From Prevotella disiens JCM 6334 = ATCC 29426 (GTDB lineage Bacteria > Bacteroidota > Bacteroidia > Bacteroidales > Bacteroidaceae), in assembly GCF_000613345.1 (NCBI RefSeq), contig NZ_BAIS01000001.1:62001-126000 (forward strand): a stretch of 64,000 bases of DNA, given 5' to 3'. Position 1 is the stretch's first letter. Each line of letters opens with the position of its first letter. The position numbers and the translations under genes are program-made. Shown here piece by piece: positions 8,273 through 17,019 of this stretch. Under the pieces are notes generated by a model. The model saw nothing but the letters and a program-made list of their open reading frames with translations. It searched no databases and was not told the DNA's origin.

Positions 8273-9235
8273 ATGACAAAGAAGAAAGGAGAAGTTACTG
8301 TAAAAGAGATATGTGCCAAAAATAAATATAAATTTTTGGTATCAATCTTCATAGCTGTTATAGGAGCTTTTCTTTTCACTAATTCTATTCCAACACTCTA
8401 TGATGCGCAAAAAAAGATTTCTATTGATGCCTCTGAAGATAAGGTTTTCAAAAGAGTAGATGCGCTTTCAATGGTTACGCAAAAGTTAGGACTCAAAGAA
8501 GGAAACGTAACAACAGAACCTATTATTTATAGAAAAATTTTAGAATCACCTTCTTTCCTTAATAGCCTTGCGGATATTACTATTTTAAAAAAAGGAGAAA
8601 CATATTCAACACCATGGAGCGAATATCTACAAAAAGATTTTGTTCAACCATGGTGGAGCAAATATACTGGAAAGAAAAATATAAAAGAATTATTAAGAGA
8701 AAATGTAAAATGCGAAGTTAATTTGCATAATGGCATTATTACTTTGCAAACATCTGCACAAGAACCTTTTATCGCTTATCAACTTCTTGACTCTGTAGAA
8801 CAACGATTGCAACAACATCTTACAAAATACTCCTTCGACAAGGCAAAAATTGATGTTGATAATAGAAAACAAGAATTGAATAACTCAAAAGAGCTATATG
8901 AAAAGGCAATGAGTAAATTGAATAAATTTCTTGATGCGAATAAAGATGTTGCCTTAGGTTCATTTAAAATAGAAGGAAACGCATTACAAAAAGAAGCTGA
9001 TAAAGCATTGGCTAAATACAATCAAGCCATTCAGCAATATCAAATGGCAAAAATGCGATTACAACGTACTAAACCATATTTCATAACATTGGTTTCAAGC
9101 GAAATACCAAAAACTCCATCGCACCCAAAACTGCTGATTAATATACTGATATGGGTATTTTATGCCGTATTAGGAACTTTTTGGTGGGTAATGATAGGAT
9201 ATAAAATGAAAATAAGAAAGGAAAGAGTACCATGA
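8273..9235 (+). CDS. Wzz-like protein, second of the tandem pair
   Basis: A 320-residue relative of the preceding protein without its long cytoplasmic N-terminus. The order is: short cytoplasmic segment, helix near 20-40 (FLVSIFIAVIGAFLFTNSIP), periplasmic domain, coiled coil (about 185-270), and PKTPSHPK before a second helix near 288-310 (INILIWVFYAVLGTFWWVM). Shared patterns with its neighbour include a WW pair after the first domain, NIINIEITAQDP versus NGIITLQTSAQEP, and QxAKxRLQ before the last helix. The 1-nt gap implies translational coupling. The two may form a mixed oligomer, or may set two chain lengths. The start is the only ATG that gives a complete first helix. Confidence 0.82.
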   Translation: MTKKKGEVTVKEICAKNKYKFLVSIFIAVIGAFLFTNSIPTLYDAQKKISIDASEDKVFKRVDALSMVTQKLGLKEGNVTTEPIIYRKILESPSFLNSLADITILKKGETYSTPWSEYLQKDFVQPWWSKYTGKKNIKELLRENVKCEVNLHNGIITLQTSAQEPFIAYQLLDSVEQRLQQHLTKYSFDKAKIDVDNRKQELNNSKELYEKAMSKLNKFLDANKDVALGSFKIEGNALQKEADKALAKYNQAIQQYQMAKMRLQRTKPYFITLVSSEIPKTPSHPKLLINILIWVFYAVLGTFWWVMIGYKMKIRKERVP

Positions 9236-10554
9236 ATTCTGAATTAAGGACATCACGTTTAAAAAAGAATATTCTCTTTTCATTTTTAATTAAAGGTTGG
9301 GCTGGCATCATACAATTGTTATTAGTCCCAATCACTTTATTTTGCTTGGGTAATTACGAAAATGGAATATGGATGACTATCAGTTCTATTCTTATTTGGA
9401 TAGATTCGTTAGACATTGGATTGGGCAATGGATTGAGAAATACTTTATCTGCTCAAATTGCTAACAATGAAATAGAAAAAGCAAGGGAAAGTGTTTCCTC
9501 TACTTTTTTTATGTTGGCTTTAATAATAATTCCAATTTGCATTCTATTAATACTTGCAATCAATTTCTTAGATGTTTATACATTGCTGAATATTGAGGAA
9601 AGCAAAGTTCCAAATCTTATTTCGGTACTCAGTTTATCAATAGCAATTGTAAGTGCAACTTTCATCTTTAAATTTATAGGGAATGTTTATTTGGCATTGC
9701 AGCTCCCAGCAGTAAATAATCTTTTAGTTGTAAGTGGACAAACTTTAACTTTGATTGGAATTTATATGCTGAATATTTTGAATATACACTCGCTAATGTT
9801 GGTGGCTTTATGTTATACGGCAGCACCGTTGATTGTCTTTCTCATAGCCTACCCTATTACTTTTGGACATTATTATCCAAATTTAAAACCCAATATTCAA
9901 TACTTTAATAAATTTGCAATAGCGAATTTATTTAATATTGGCATGAAGTTTTTTATTTTACAAGTAGCAGGAGTTATCCTGTTTGCATCATCAAATGCCT
10001 TAATTTCGTATTTTTTCACTCCAGAAAAAGTAACTCTTTATGGCATAGCATACAGATATTTTTCAATTACAATGCTCTTATTCACTGTTATAGCTGCACC
10101 TTTTTGGAGTGCAACAACAGACGCTTATACACGTAAAGATTTTGATTGGATAAAAAAATCGATGCGTAAACTACACTTTTTGCTCATCAGTTTATTCATC
10201 ATACTTGCCTTTATGATTATTTTCTCTGACCCAATTTATCATCTTTGGGTTGGAAAGAGTATAAATATCTCATTAGAATTATCTGCTTCAATGGCACTCT
10301 ATATGTTTATTATCATTTGCAGCCTTTGTTATTCTTACATTTTAAATGGAATAGGTGCTTTGAAAATTCAGCTCATTTTTACCATCGGAGCAGCTTTGGC
10401 ATATTTTCCAATTGCATACGGACTTTCAAAATTACTTGGAGTATGCGGAATTGTTCTTGCATTATCGATAGTAAATTTACCTGGCGCAATTGCAAACAGA
10501 GTGCAATATAGTAAAATTATGAACGGAACAGCTAAAGGAATTTGGAGAAAATAA
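9232..10554 (+). CDS. wzx: Wzx-type polysaccharide flippase
   Basis: Predicted to flip undecaprenyl-linked repeat units across the inner membrane. The 440 residues are almost entirely hydrophobic with about 12-14 membrane helices, and contain the MATE/Wzx-fold signature NxIWMTISSILIWIDSLDIGLGNGLRN near residue 45. An ATGA overlap couples it to the second Wzz-like gene, and the polymerase gene begins one base after its stop. The substrate cannot be deduced. A second, only distantly similar flippase lies at 55763-57259, so the organism has at least two glycan systems in this window. Confidence 0.85.
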   Translation: MNSELRTSRLKKNILFSFLIKGWAGIIQLLLVPITLFCLGNYENGIWMTISSILIWIDSLDIGLGNGLRNTLSAQIANNEIEKARESVSSTFFMLALIIIPICILLILAINFLDVYTLLNIEESKVPNLISVLSLSIAIVSATFIFKFIGNVYLALQLPAVNNLLVVSGQTLTLIGIYMLNILNIHSLMLVALCYTAAPLIVFLIAYPITFGHYYPNLKPNIQYFNKFAIANLFNIGMKFFILQVAGVILFASSNALISYFFTPEKVTLYGIAYRYFSITMLLFTVIAAPFWSATTDAYTRKDFDWIKKSMRKLHFLLISLFIILAFMIIFSDPIYHLWVGKSINISLELSASMALYMFIIICSLCYSYILNGIGALKIQLIFTIGAALAYFPIAYGLSKLLGVCGIVLALSIVNLPGAIANRVQYSKIMNGTAKGIWRK

Positions 10555-10555
10555 A

Positions 10556-11761
10556 ATGGTAGAACTCACAATTATTTTTCTTGGATTACTCTTGTTGGCT
10601 TTTGGAGTATTGAAAATTGGCGATATTTTTTCACCATGGTTCATAACAACAGGTATTTGGTTCTTCATTGTCGTGTTCTTCCAAATTTCATCAGGACTAC
10701 TTTATCCTTTACAAGACCGCTTTTACATTTGCTTATCACTTTGGGTTCCTATCATGTGTTTTACGGGAATCATGACTTATTATGCTTTACCGAGTGTCAA
10801 ATCCGAAATAGAACCAATAAGGAATGAACTTGAAATACATAAAACAATTTTCTTGATATTCTTTATAATCTCTATGATTTGTACGCCTTTGTACATTTAT
10901 AAAATATATAAAGTGGTCATCATGTTCGGAACGCAAGACCTGTTATTTAATTTAAGAATTTTAGCAGGAGCAGAAGATGAAGACCCTTTAGCTAAGCTAC
11001 TTAAATACATTAATGCAGTAAATCAAGCTCTTTATATTATAGCTATTTGGCGTTATCCTAAAATTAGCAAAACACAATTAACGCTTATAATTATAGCCAA
11101 CTTTATGTGTGCCATTGCTATCATGGAGAAAGGTGCTTTATTCTTCATGCTTTTCACAACGCTTTTTACTCTTTATCAAAAGGAAAAAATAAAGATGCGT
11201 TCTATTTTACTATGGGGAGTCGTTATAATATTTGTTTTTTATGGCATAAATATCCTTCGTCGTTCTGCAGATGCAAAGGTATCTGATAATTCTACATTAT
11301 TAGATTTTATTGCCATGTATATTCTTTCACCACCCGTGGCTTTTGAGCAAGTACAAGAAAAATTAACACCTCAATTTGGTTCACGCACATTTGCTTTCTT
11401 TTATGCAGTTGCTTCCAAACTTGGCTTTGGAAAGTTTGTGATAGAACCTAAATTACAAGAATTTGTATATGTGCCTATCCAAACAAACGTTTACACTGTA
11501 TTTCAACCTTTTTTCCAAGATTTTGGTTACAAAGGAGTTGCTTTCTTTGCCTCAATTTATGGAACTTTCACAGGTTGGTTGTACAAACAAGCAAAAAATG
11601 GAGGAGCCATTTCAAAATGTATGTACACATATATTGTCGAAATTCTAATACTGCAGTTTTTTCAAGAAAACCTCATATTAAGTCTTTCGCTACTCTTCCA
11701 ATACTTGATAGTCTTTACATTTATCTTACAAAAGAAGATAAAATTTGTAGTAAGAGCGTAA
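10556..11761 (+). CDS. wzy: Wzy-like oligosaccharide repeat-unit polymerase
   Basis: A 401-residue polytopic protein with about 10-11 hydrophobic helices, placed between the flippase and the glycosyltransferases, as expected for the polymerase that joins repeat units on the periplasmic face. Wzy proteins share little sequence, so the call rests on topology, size and position. A large loop near residues 225-300 contains charged and aromatic residues (NILRRSADAKVSD, SPPVAFEQVQEKL), as typical of the catalytic periplasmic loop. No other polymerase candidate is seen in the locus. Probably co-transcribed with its neighbours; the next gene starts 22 nt after its stop. Confidence 0.7.
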   Translation: MVELTIIFLGLLLLAFGVLKIGDIFSPWFITTGIWFFIVVFFQISSGLLYPLQDRFYICLSLWVPIMCFTGIMTYYALPSVKSEIEPIRNELEIHKTIFLIFFIISMICTPLYIYKIYKVVIMFGTQDLLFNLRILAGAEDEDPLAKLLKYINAVNQALYIIAIWRYPKISKTQLTLIIIANFMCAIAIMEKGALFFMLFTTLFTLYQKEKIKMRSILLWGVVIIFVFYGINILRRSADAKVSDNSTLLDFIAMYILSPPVAFEQVQEKLTPQFGSRTFAFFYAVASKLGFGKFVIEPKLQEFVYVPIQTNVYTVFQPFFQDFGYKGVAFFASIYGTFTGWLYKQAKNGGAISKCMYTYIVEILILQFFQENLILSLSLLFQYLIVFTFILQKKIKFVVRA

Positions 11762-11783
11762 TCTTCAAAAGGATATTTACAAG

Positions 11784-12638
11784 ATGAATATATTTGTCAT
11801 AATCGTACTTTACAACCCAACTGAAGAAGATTTGCAACATACCAAACATGTAGCAGAAATCGAAGCAGGATTTATTATAGATAATTCCGAAAAAGCATCA
11901 CTTCCTAACAAAATAGGCAAGATGAATTATATCTGTAATAAAAAGAATTTAGGCATTGCGGAGGCACAAAATATTGCATTACAAAAGATTATCTCAGAAG
12001 ATTCCGAATCGTATGTTGTGTTTTTCGACCAAGATTCAAGGTTTATTCCAACCTATGCAAAAGATATTGTTGCCGAATACATCAAAATAAAAAAAGAAAT
12101 TCCCAATTTAGGTTTATTGGGACCAACCGTATTGAATAAAGAAACAGGAAAAGAATATAAATCAGCATTCCATAATGATGCTGAAAATATAAATAATTTT
12201 ATTCCTCGCCGTGATGTTATTTCTTCAGGAAGTTGTGTTGATATAGATACATTAAAAAAGGTAGGGTTAAACGATTCAGCACTCTTCATTGATTTTGTAG
12301 ACTTTGAGTGGTGCTGGCGTGCCCAAAAATTAGGCTTTATTTGTGGCATAACCGCTAATATTTGCATTGAACATAAAGTTGGTTCTAATGAAATTTCAAT
12401 TGGAAATCACCATGTTATCATATCTTCTCCCATTAGAGAATATTATTCTTACCGAAATTATCAATGGCTGATAAGACGAAATTATGTGCCGCTTCAATGG
12501 AAAATAGCGCAAGGAGTTAAGCAATTCTTACGTTTTCTCTATTTCCCATTTGTTGTAAAAAATGGTAGAAAACATTGTAAATACATGATATTGGGCTTTA
12601 AAGATGGTATTTTAAGCCGACAAAAAATTGCACAATGA
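11784..12638 (+). CDS. GT2 glycosyltransferase, rhamnosyltransferase-like
   Basis: Cytoplasmic GT-A fold enzyme of family 2 expected to add one sugar to the lipid-linked repeat. Within 284 residues are VIIVLYNPTEED at the N-terminus, a metal-binding acidic motif VVFFDQDSRF near residue 78, and a C-terminal FVDFEWCWRAQKLGF followed by YRNYQWLIRRNY. The opening LYNPxxxD and the DQD motif are typical of dTDP-rhamnosyl transferases (RfbF/WbbL-like), but the donor is inferred. It is clearly paralogous to the next gene, with which it overlaps by ATGA. Confidence 0.82.
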   Translation: MNIFVIIVLYNPTEEDLQHTKHVAEIEAGFIIDNSEKASLPNKIGKMNYICNKKNLGIAEAQNIALQKIISEDSESYVVFFDQDSRFIPTYAKDIVAEYIKIKKEIPNLGLLGPTVLNKETGKEYKSAFHNDAENINNFIPRRDVISSGSCVDIDTLKKVGLNDSALFIDFVDFEWCWRAQKLGFICGITANICIEHKVGSNEISIGNHHVIISSPIREYYSYRNYQWLIRRNYVPLQWKIAQGVKQFLRFLYFPFVVKNGRKHCKYMILGFKDGILSRQKIAQ

Positions 12639-13504
12639 AAATAGGAGCATTAGTAATACTTTATAATCCGACAGAAGAAAACATTACCAATATTGTCAAT
12701 TGTTTAGAAAAACAAGTTGATAAAATATGTATGGTTGATAATTCTGACAAAGATAATTCTCATTTATTAAGTATAGATGAGAAGATTATTTATTTTCCAT
12801 TATGCCAAAATGTAGGCATTGCAGGAGCCCAAAATAAAGGAATAAAATATTTCATCGAACACCATTTCGATTATATTATTTCATGCGACCAAGACACAAC
12901 CATAGGACAAGATGTTGTTAAAAGATTATTATCAACCACTTTACAACTTAAAAGCCAAAATATCAATGTTGGAGCAGTTGCCCCTATTGGTATTGACCAT
13001 AACACCCAAAAGCCATTAAGTTATTCAACACCAAAAATAAAAGATATAACCGTTGGCAATTTAAGCCTCATGGAAGTTTATCACACGATGAACTCTATGT
13101 CGCTTATTAGTGTTGATTTATTTAAAAAAATAGGACTAATGGACGAAACTTTATTCATAGATGGCGTTGATTGCGAATGGTGCTGGAGAGCCAAACACCT
13201 TTTGAGCGCGCGTTTCTTCTACGACTATAACATTAAGATGAACCACACTTTGGGCATATCTACCAAAAAAATAGGAGGACGAGAAATCCACATAACACCA
13301 TCATTTAGAATGTACTATCAATATCGAAATTTTATATGGCTTGCGCAAAGGAACTACACGCCCAAAAGGTGGATAATAAGAAATGGTATTAAATACATTT
13401 TTAAATTTTTTTATTATACAATAAAAAGTACTAACCGCCGTTCTTATATTAAAAACATTCTAAAAGGAATACGTGATGGAATATCAAGTCAAACAAAAAA
13501 TTAA
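12635..13504 (+). CDS. GT2 glycosyltransferase, paralogue of the preceding gene
   Basis: A 289-residue family 2 enzyme with the same plan as its neighbour: ALVILYNPTEEN, acidic DQDTTIG near residue 88, FIDGVDCEWCWRAKHL and YRNFIWLAQRNYTP. The two C-termini end similarly (GFKDGILSRQ versus GIRDGISSQT), supporting a tandem duplication with later divergence. An ATGA overlap with the upstream stop indicates translational coupling. It probably adds a second sugar of similar type, perhaps rhamnose. The next gene starts inside its last ten codons. Confidence 0.82.
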   Translation: MKIGALVILYNPTEENITNIVNCLEKQVDKICMVDNSDKDNSHLLSIDEKIIYFPLCQNVGIAGAQNKGIKYFIEHHFDYIISCDQDTTIGQDVVKRLLSTTLQLKSQNINVGAVAPIGIDHNTQKPLSYSTPKIKDITVGNLSLMEVYHTMNSMSLISVDLFKKIGLMDETLFIDGVDCEWCWRAKHLLSARFFYDYNIKMNHTLGISTKKIGGREIHITPSFRMYYQYRNFIWLAQRNYTPKRWIIRNGIKYIFKFFYYTIKSTNRRSYIKNILKGIRDGISSQTKN

Positions 13505-14321
13505 ATTTTCTGTTTTAATGTCTGTCTATGCCAAGGAAAATCCAGAATGGTTGCGCCTTAGCTTAGATAGTGTATTTCATCAAACCCTTCCTCCTAATGA
13601 GGTTGTTCTTATAGAAGATGGACCTATTACGAAAGCACTTTCAGATGTTATAGAAGAGTTTAAATCCAAATACCATACACTTAAAGTTTTTCCACAAAAA
13701 GAAAACAAAGGTCTTGGGACAGCTCTTAATATTGGTTTGCAACATTGCTCCTACGAATTAGTAGCTCGTATGGACACAGACGACATTTGTCGTCCCAATA
13801 GATTTGAAAAACAAATAGAACTTTTTGAAAAAGATGCCGACTTAGATATTTGCAGTTCGCTAATAGATGAATTTGAAGGTAACATAAAAAATATTCGCTC
13901 TCAACGTCTATTACCTGAACATCATGAAGATATTATAAAATATGCCCACCAACGTTGTCCTGTAAACCACCCCACTGTAGTTTACAAAAAAAGCAAAGTT
14001 CTTGCAGCAGACGGCTATCAAGGATTTCCCGAAGACTATATCTTATGGATAAACATGATTATGAATGGTTGTAAATTTTATAACTTGCAAGAAAGTTTGC
14101 TATGGTTTCGGTTTTCTTACGATGTTTATCGAAGAAGAGGCGGCTGGAAATATGCAAAAAACGATATAAAAGCACAATGGAATTTCTATAAAATGGGGTT
14201 CACTTCATTTTCAGAATTTCTCACAAATGCTATTATAAGAGGAATTGTCCGCTTAGTTCCCAATTCACTTCGAGTTTTTACTTACAAATACCTTTTAAGA
14301 AAAAAATATGACAGAACTTAG
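13476..14321 (+). CDS. GT2 glycosyltransferase (AmsE/WcaA-like)
   Basis: Family 2 enzyme of about 281 residues with FSVLMSVYAKENPEWLRLSLDSV, VVLIEDGP, a GLGTALNIGL turn and ARMDTDDICRPNRFEKQ, the DxD metal site of the AmsE/WcaA type. After the catalytic domain come HPTVVYKKSKV and a Trp-rich acceptor region. I use ATG at 13476 although a GTG precedes it by one codon. It overlaps the preceding gene by 29 nt and the next (licD) by 14 nt, so the locus is tightly packed. Donor and linkage are unknown. Confidence 0.82.
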   Translation: MEYQVKQKIKFSVLMSVYAKENPEWLRLSLDSVFHQTLPPNEVVLIEDGPITKALSDVIEEFKSKYHTLKVFPQKENKGLGTALNIGLQHCSYELVARMDTDDICRPNRFEKQIELFEKDADLDICSSLIDEFEGNIKNIRSQRLLPEHHEDIIKYAHQRCPVNHPTVVYKKSKVLAADGYQGFPEDYILWINMIMNGCKFYNLQESLLWFRFSYDVYRRRGGWKYAKNDIKAQWNFYKMGFTSFSEFLTNAIIRGIVRLVPNSLRVFTYKYLLRKKYDRT

Positions 14322-15105
14322 ACATTTACAGTTGGTCATTTTGCATATAATGAAAGATATTGATGCGCTTTGTGCCAAAAACAATATCGAATATAGCCTA
14401 AACGGAGGCAGTGCTATCGGTGCTATACGTCATAAAGGTTTCATTCCATGGGACGACGATTTGGATATACAAATGACACCTACCAATTATAAGAAATTTA
14501 TCAAAGTGTGTAGAGAGCAACTTGATAAAGAAAAATATTATTTTGCAGAAGGTACAGTGGATTGGCCACTCGATTTTTGCAAAATAAAACTACGTGGCAC
14601 AAAGATGATTGAGGCCGAAGGTTATGGTGGGAAAGAAAATGAATTAGGAATATTTGTTGATATTTTTCGTGTCGATGGTGCTGCGCCTACTAAAATAGGA
14701 AGATATTGGCAATATTTTTGTGCAAAATATAGAACAGCTTATCTTATTAATCAACGTGGATATAATTCTGCTTCTCTCCTAAAAAAGATAGTAATGTTCC
14801 TTTCTTTTCCACAAAAATTCAAGCCTATCCGCAATTTTTTCAAACATGAAAAAGAAAAATATGATGGTGAAGAAACAGGTTATTATGGACTTCTATCTGA
14901 ATATACAAAAGTAAACCATTGCTTTTTTCCAAAACATATTTTTACGAATGGCACTATAAAAGTAGATTTTGAAGATACTAAATTGTCTATTTTAAAAGAA
15001 TATGATGCTTATTTAAAGCAAGTTTTTGGCAATTATATGCAACTCCCTCCTTTAGAAAAACAAGTTTGTGAACATCACAACGGAGTAGATTTTGGTCAGT
15101 ATTAA
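14308..15105 (+). CDS. licD: LicD-family phosphotransferase
   Basis: Member of the LicD nucleotidyltransferase-fold family, which transfers phosphocholine-type groups from a CDP-activated donor to a sugar. It has 265 residues. The signature NGGSAIGAIRHKGFIPWDDD lies near residues 32-51, holding the catalytic acidic cluster, followed by LDIQM. Further family features are KIKLRGTKMI, GIFVDIFRVDGAA and a C-terminal LPPLEKQV. Because LicD needs an activated donor, the LicC-like nucleotidyltransferase encoded 25 nt downstream is its natural partner. The modified residue is probably part of the repeat unit built by the surrounding enzymes. Family assignment is firm; the group transferred is inferred. 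Confidence 0.9.
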   Translation: MTELRHLQLVILHIMKDIDALCAKNNIEYSLNGGSAIGAIRHKGFIPWDDDLDIQMTPTNYKKFIKVCREQLDKEKYYFAEGTVDWPLDFCKIKLRGTKMIEAEGYGGKENELGIFVDIFRVDGAAPTKIGRYWQYFCAKYRTAYLINQRGYNSASLLKKIVMFLSFPQKFKPIRNFFKHEKEKYDGEETGYYGLLSEYTKVNHCFFPKHIFTNGTIKVDFEDTKLSILKEYDAYLKQVFGNYMQLPPLEKQVCEHHNGVDFGQY

Positions 15106-15130
15106 ATAGCGGTAAAAGATTTCAAAGAAA

Positions 15131-16945
15131 ATGCAAGCAATAATTTTAGCAGCAGGAATGGGTCGCCGTCTTGGCGAAATAACAAAAGAAAATACAAAAT
15201 GTATGCTTTCTATTAATGGTAAACGCTTAATAGATAGAACATTGGAACAATTAGCAAATAATGGCATACAAAAAGTTATCATTGTTGTTGGCTATAGCGC
15301 AAAAAATCTTATTGAACATATTGGAAACCGATATGAAAAGTTTTTTGATATAGAATTTATTAACAATCCGATATTTGATAAAACAAACAACATCTATTCG
15401 CTTGCACTTGCAAAAGAGAAGATGATTGAAGACGATACCATTCTTTTTGAATCTGATTTAATATACGAAGAAAGTGTCTTGCAAATGGCTATTGAAAGCC
15501 CCTACCCTAACCTCGCATTGGTTTCTAAATGGGAATCATGGATGGACGGAACAGTTGTACAAATTGATGAACAATATAATATTATTAATTTCATCAATAA
15601 AAAGGCTTTCAGCTACAGAGATGCAGAAACTTATTATAAAACGGTCAATATCTACAAATTCAGCAAAGAATTTTCTAAACAAAAATATATTCCTTTTTTA
15701 AATGCTTATTGTGAAGCACAAGGAAATAATGAATATTACGAACAAGTATTGCGTGTAATAGCATTTCTCAACTCTCAAGATGTAAAGGCATTACCTATTG
15801 GTAATAAGAAATGGTACGAAATTGATGATATTCAAGATAAGGATATTGCAGAAACAATTTTTGCCAACAATGATGACGAACAACTTGCAAAAATGAATAA
15901 ACGCTATGGTGGTTATTGGCGTTTTCCACAATTATTAGATTACTGTTACCTGGTAAATCCTTACTTTCCACCTAAACGAATGCTGGAAGAAATGCGTGCC
16001 AACTTTGACACACTCCTCACTGAATATCCTTCAGGAATGGGTGTAAACTCCTTGCTTGCAGGAAAATATTTTGGTATCAAACAAGAATATATAGTAGTAG
16101 GAAATGGTGCTGCCGAACTTATAAAAAGTCTTTTGGAAAGAAATATAGGCAAAATAGGTATTGTACTTCCTACTTTTGAGGAATATCCTAATCGATATTC
16201 TAAAGAAGACATCATTGCTTTTGTCCCTGACAACAAGGATTGTGCTTATAATTCATCGGATTTAATAAAGTTTTATGATAATAAACCTATAAAAACTTTG
16301 CTTCTTATCAATCCTGACAACCCTTCGGGCAATTTTATTCCAAAGAAAGAAGTTTTAGAATTAGCAGAATGGACAAAAAATAAAGGTATCAAATTTATTG
16401 TTGATGAATCTTTTGTTGATTTCTCCGATGACTTTCGCAACAATTCACTTCTTGATAACGCTACACTCAGCACATATAAGCATCTTTTTGTTATGAAAAG
16501 TATTTCAAAATCATATGGTGTTCCAGGTTTGCGCTTAGGCATTTTGGCAAGTTCTGATACCCAAACCATTGATTACATAAAGAAAGATGTAAGTATATGG
16601 AATATCAATTCATTTGCTGAATTTTATATGCAAATATTTAACAAATACAGCAGTGTCTATGATGCAGCCTGCGAATGTTTCATTGCAGAACGCACTCGCT
16701 TTGCAAAACGATTGGAAGAAATAAATTGGCTTCGAGTAATTCCTTCGCAAGCCAACTATTTCCTTTGTGAAGTTAAAACGCCTCATACATCAGCCGAAAT
16801 AACAAAACGACTTTTAAAAGAGCATTCTATACTTATCAAAGATTGTAATAGCAAGCAATCGTTAGAAAACAAAAATTTTATACGAATAGCAATTAGAAAC
16901 GAAATAGATAACGAACAGCTTATTAAAGCTTTTAAACAGCTGTAA
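15131..16945 (+). CDS. Fusion: LicC-like nucleotidyltransferase + PLP-dependent CobD/HisC-fold enzyme
   Basis: A 604-residue two-domain cytoplasmic enzyme. Residues 1-245 are a sugar-nucleotidyltransferase fold like LicC: AIILAAGMGRRLGEITKENT, the Lys-containing KCMLSINGKRLIDRTLEQL, and NNPIFDKTNNIYSLALA, which parallels the choline-phosphate cytidylyltransferase motif. Residues 260-604 are a class I/II PLP enzyme: GNGAAELIKSLL near 320, LLINPDNPSGNFIP near 393, FIVDESFVDF near 425, the Schiff-base lysine in SISKSYGVPGLRLG near 458, and a terminal Arg in NFIRIAIRNE. This second half resembles histidinol-phosphate aminotransferases and the threonine-/serine-phosphate decarboxylases. With licD next door, a plausible task is making a phospho-amino-alcohol and activating it as its CDP form. 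An aminotransferase role in a CMP-2-aminoethylphosphonate pathway (PntC type) is an alternative. Confidence 0.85.
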   Translation: MQAIILAAGMGRRLGEITKENTKCMLSINGKRLIDRTLEQLANNGIQKVIIVVGYSAKNLIEHIGNRYEKFFDIEFINNPIFDKTNNIYSLALAKEKMIEDDTILFESDLIYEESVLQMAIESPYPNLALVSKWESWMDGTVVQIDEQYNIINFINKKAFSYRDAETYYKTVNIYKFSKEFSKQKYIPFLNAYCEAQGNNEYYEQVLRVIAFLNSQDVKALPIGNKKWYEIDDIQDKDIAETIFANNDDEQLAKMNKRYGGYWRFPQLLDYCYLVNPYFPPKRMLEEMRANFDTLLTEYPSGMGVNSLLAGKYFGIKQEYIVVGNGAAELIKSLLERNIGKIGIVLPTFEEYPNRYSKEDIIAFVPDNKDCAYNSSDLIKFYDNKPIKTLLLINPDNPSGNFIPKKEVLELAEWTKNKGIKFIVDESFVDFSDDFRNNSLLDNATLSTYKHLFVMKSISKSYGVPGLRLGILASSDTQTIDYIKKDVSIWNINSFAEFYMQIFNKYSSVYDAACECFIAERTRFAKRLEEINWLRVIPSQANYFLCEVKTPHTSAEITKRLLKEHSILIKDCNSKQSLENKNFIRIAIRNEIDNEQLIKAFKQL

Positions 16946-16986
16946 AATTTTAACAAATATAAAAATACTTAAATTCGTATTTTTAG

Positions 16987-16995
16987 TAACTTTAC
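16987..16995 (+). promoter_or_regulatory. Possible -7 box of the WecA-like gene
   Basis: TAACTTTAC matches TAnnTTTG at all but one conserved position and lies 24 nt before the ATG at 17020. Just upstream, AAAAATAC and GTATTTTT (about 16961-16985) form a short AT-only inverted repeat that could weakly end the preceding transcript. Confidence 0.4.
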
Positions 16996-17019
16996 AGGCG
17001 CATTTAAATAAAATAAGAA

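Noticed and set aside
9232-10554. The two flippases as a recent duplicate pair
   Set aside because: The proteins at 9232 and 55763 share fold and hydrophobicity but no obvious blocks of identical sequence; they look like distinct subfamilies.
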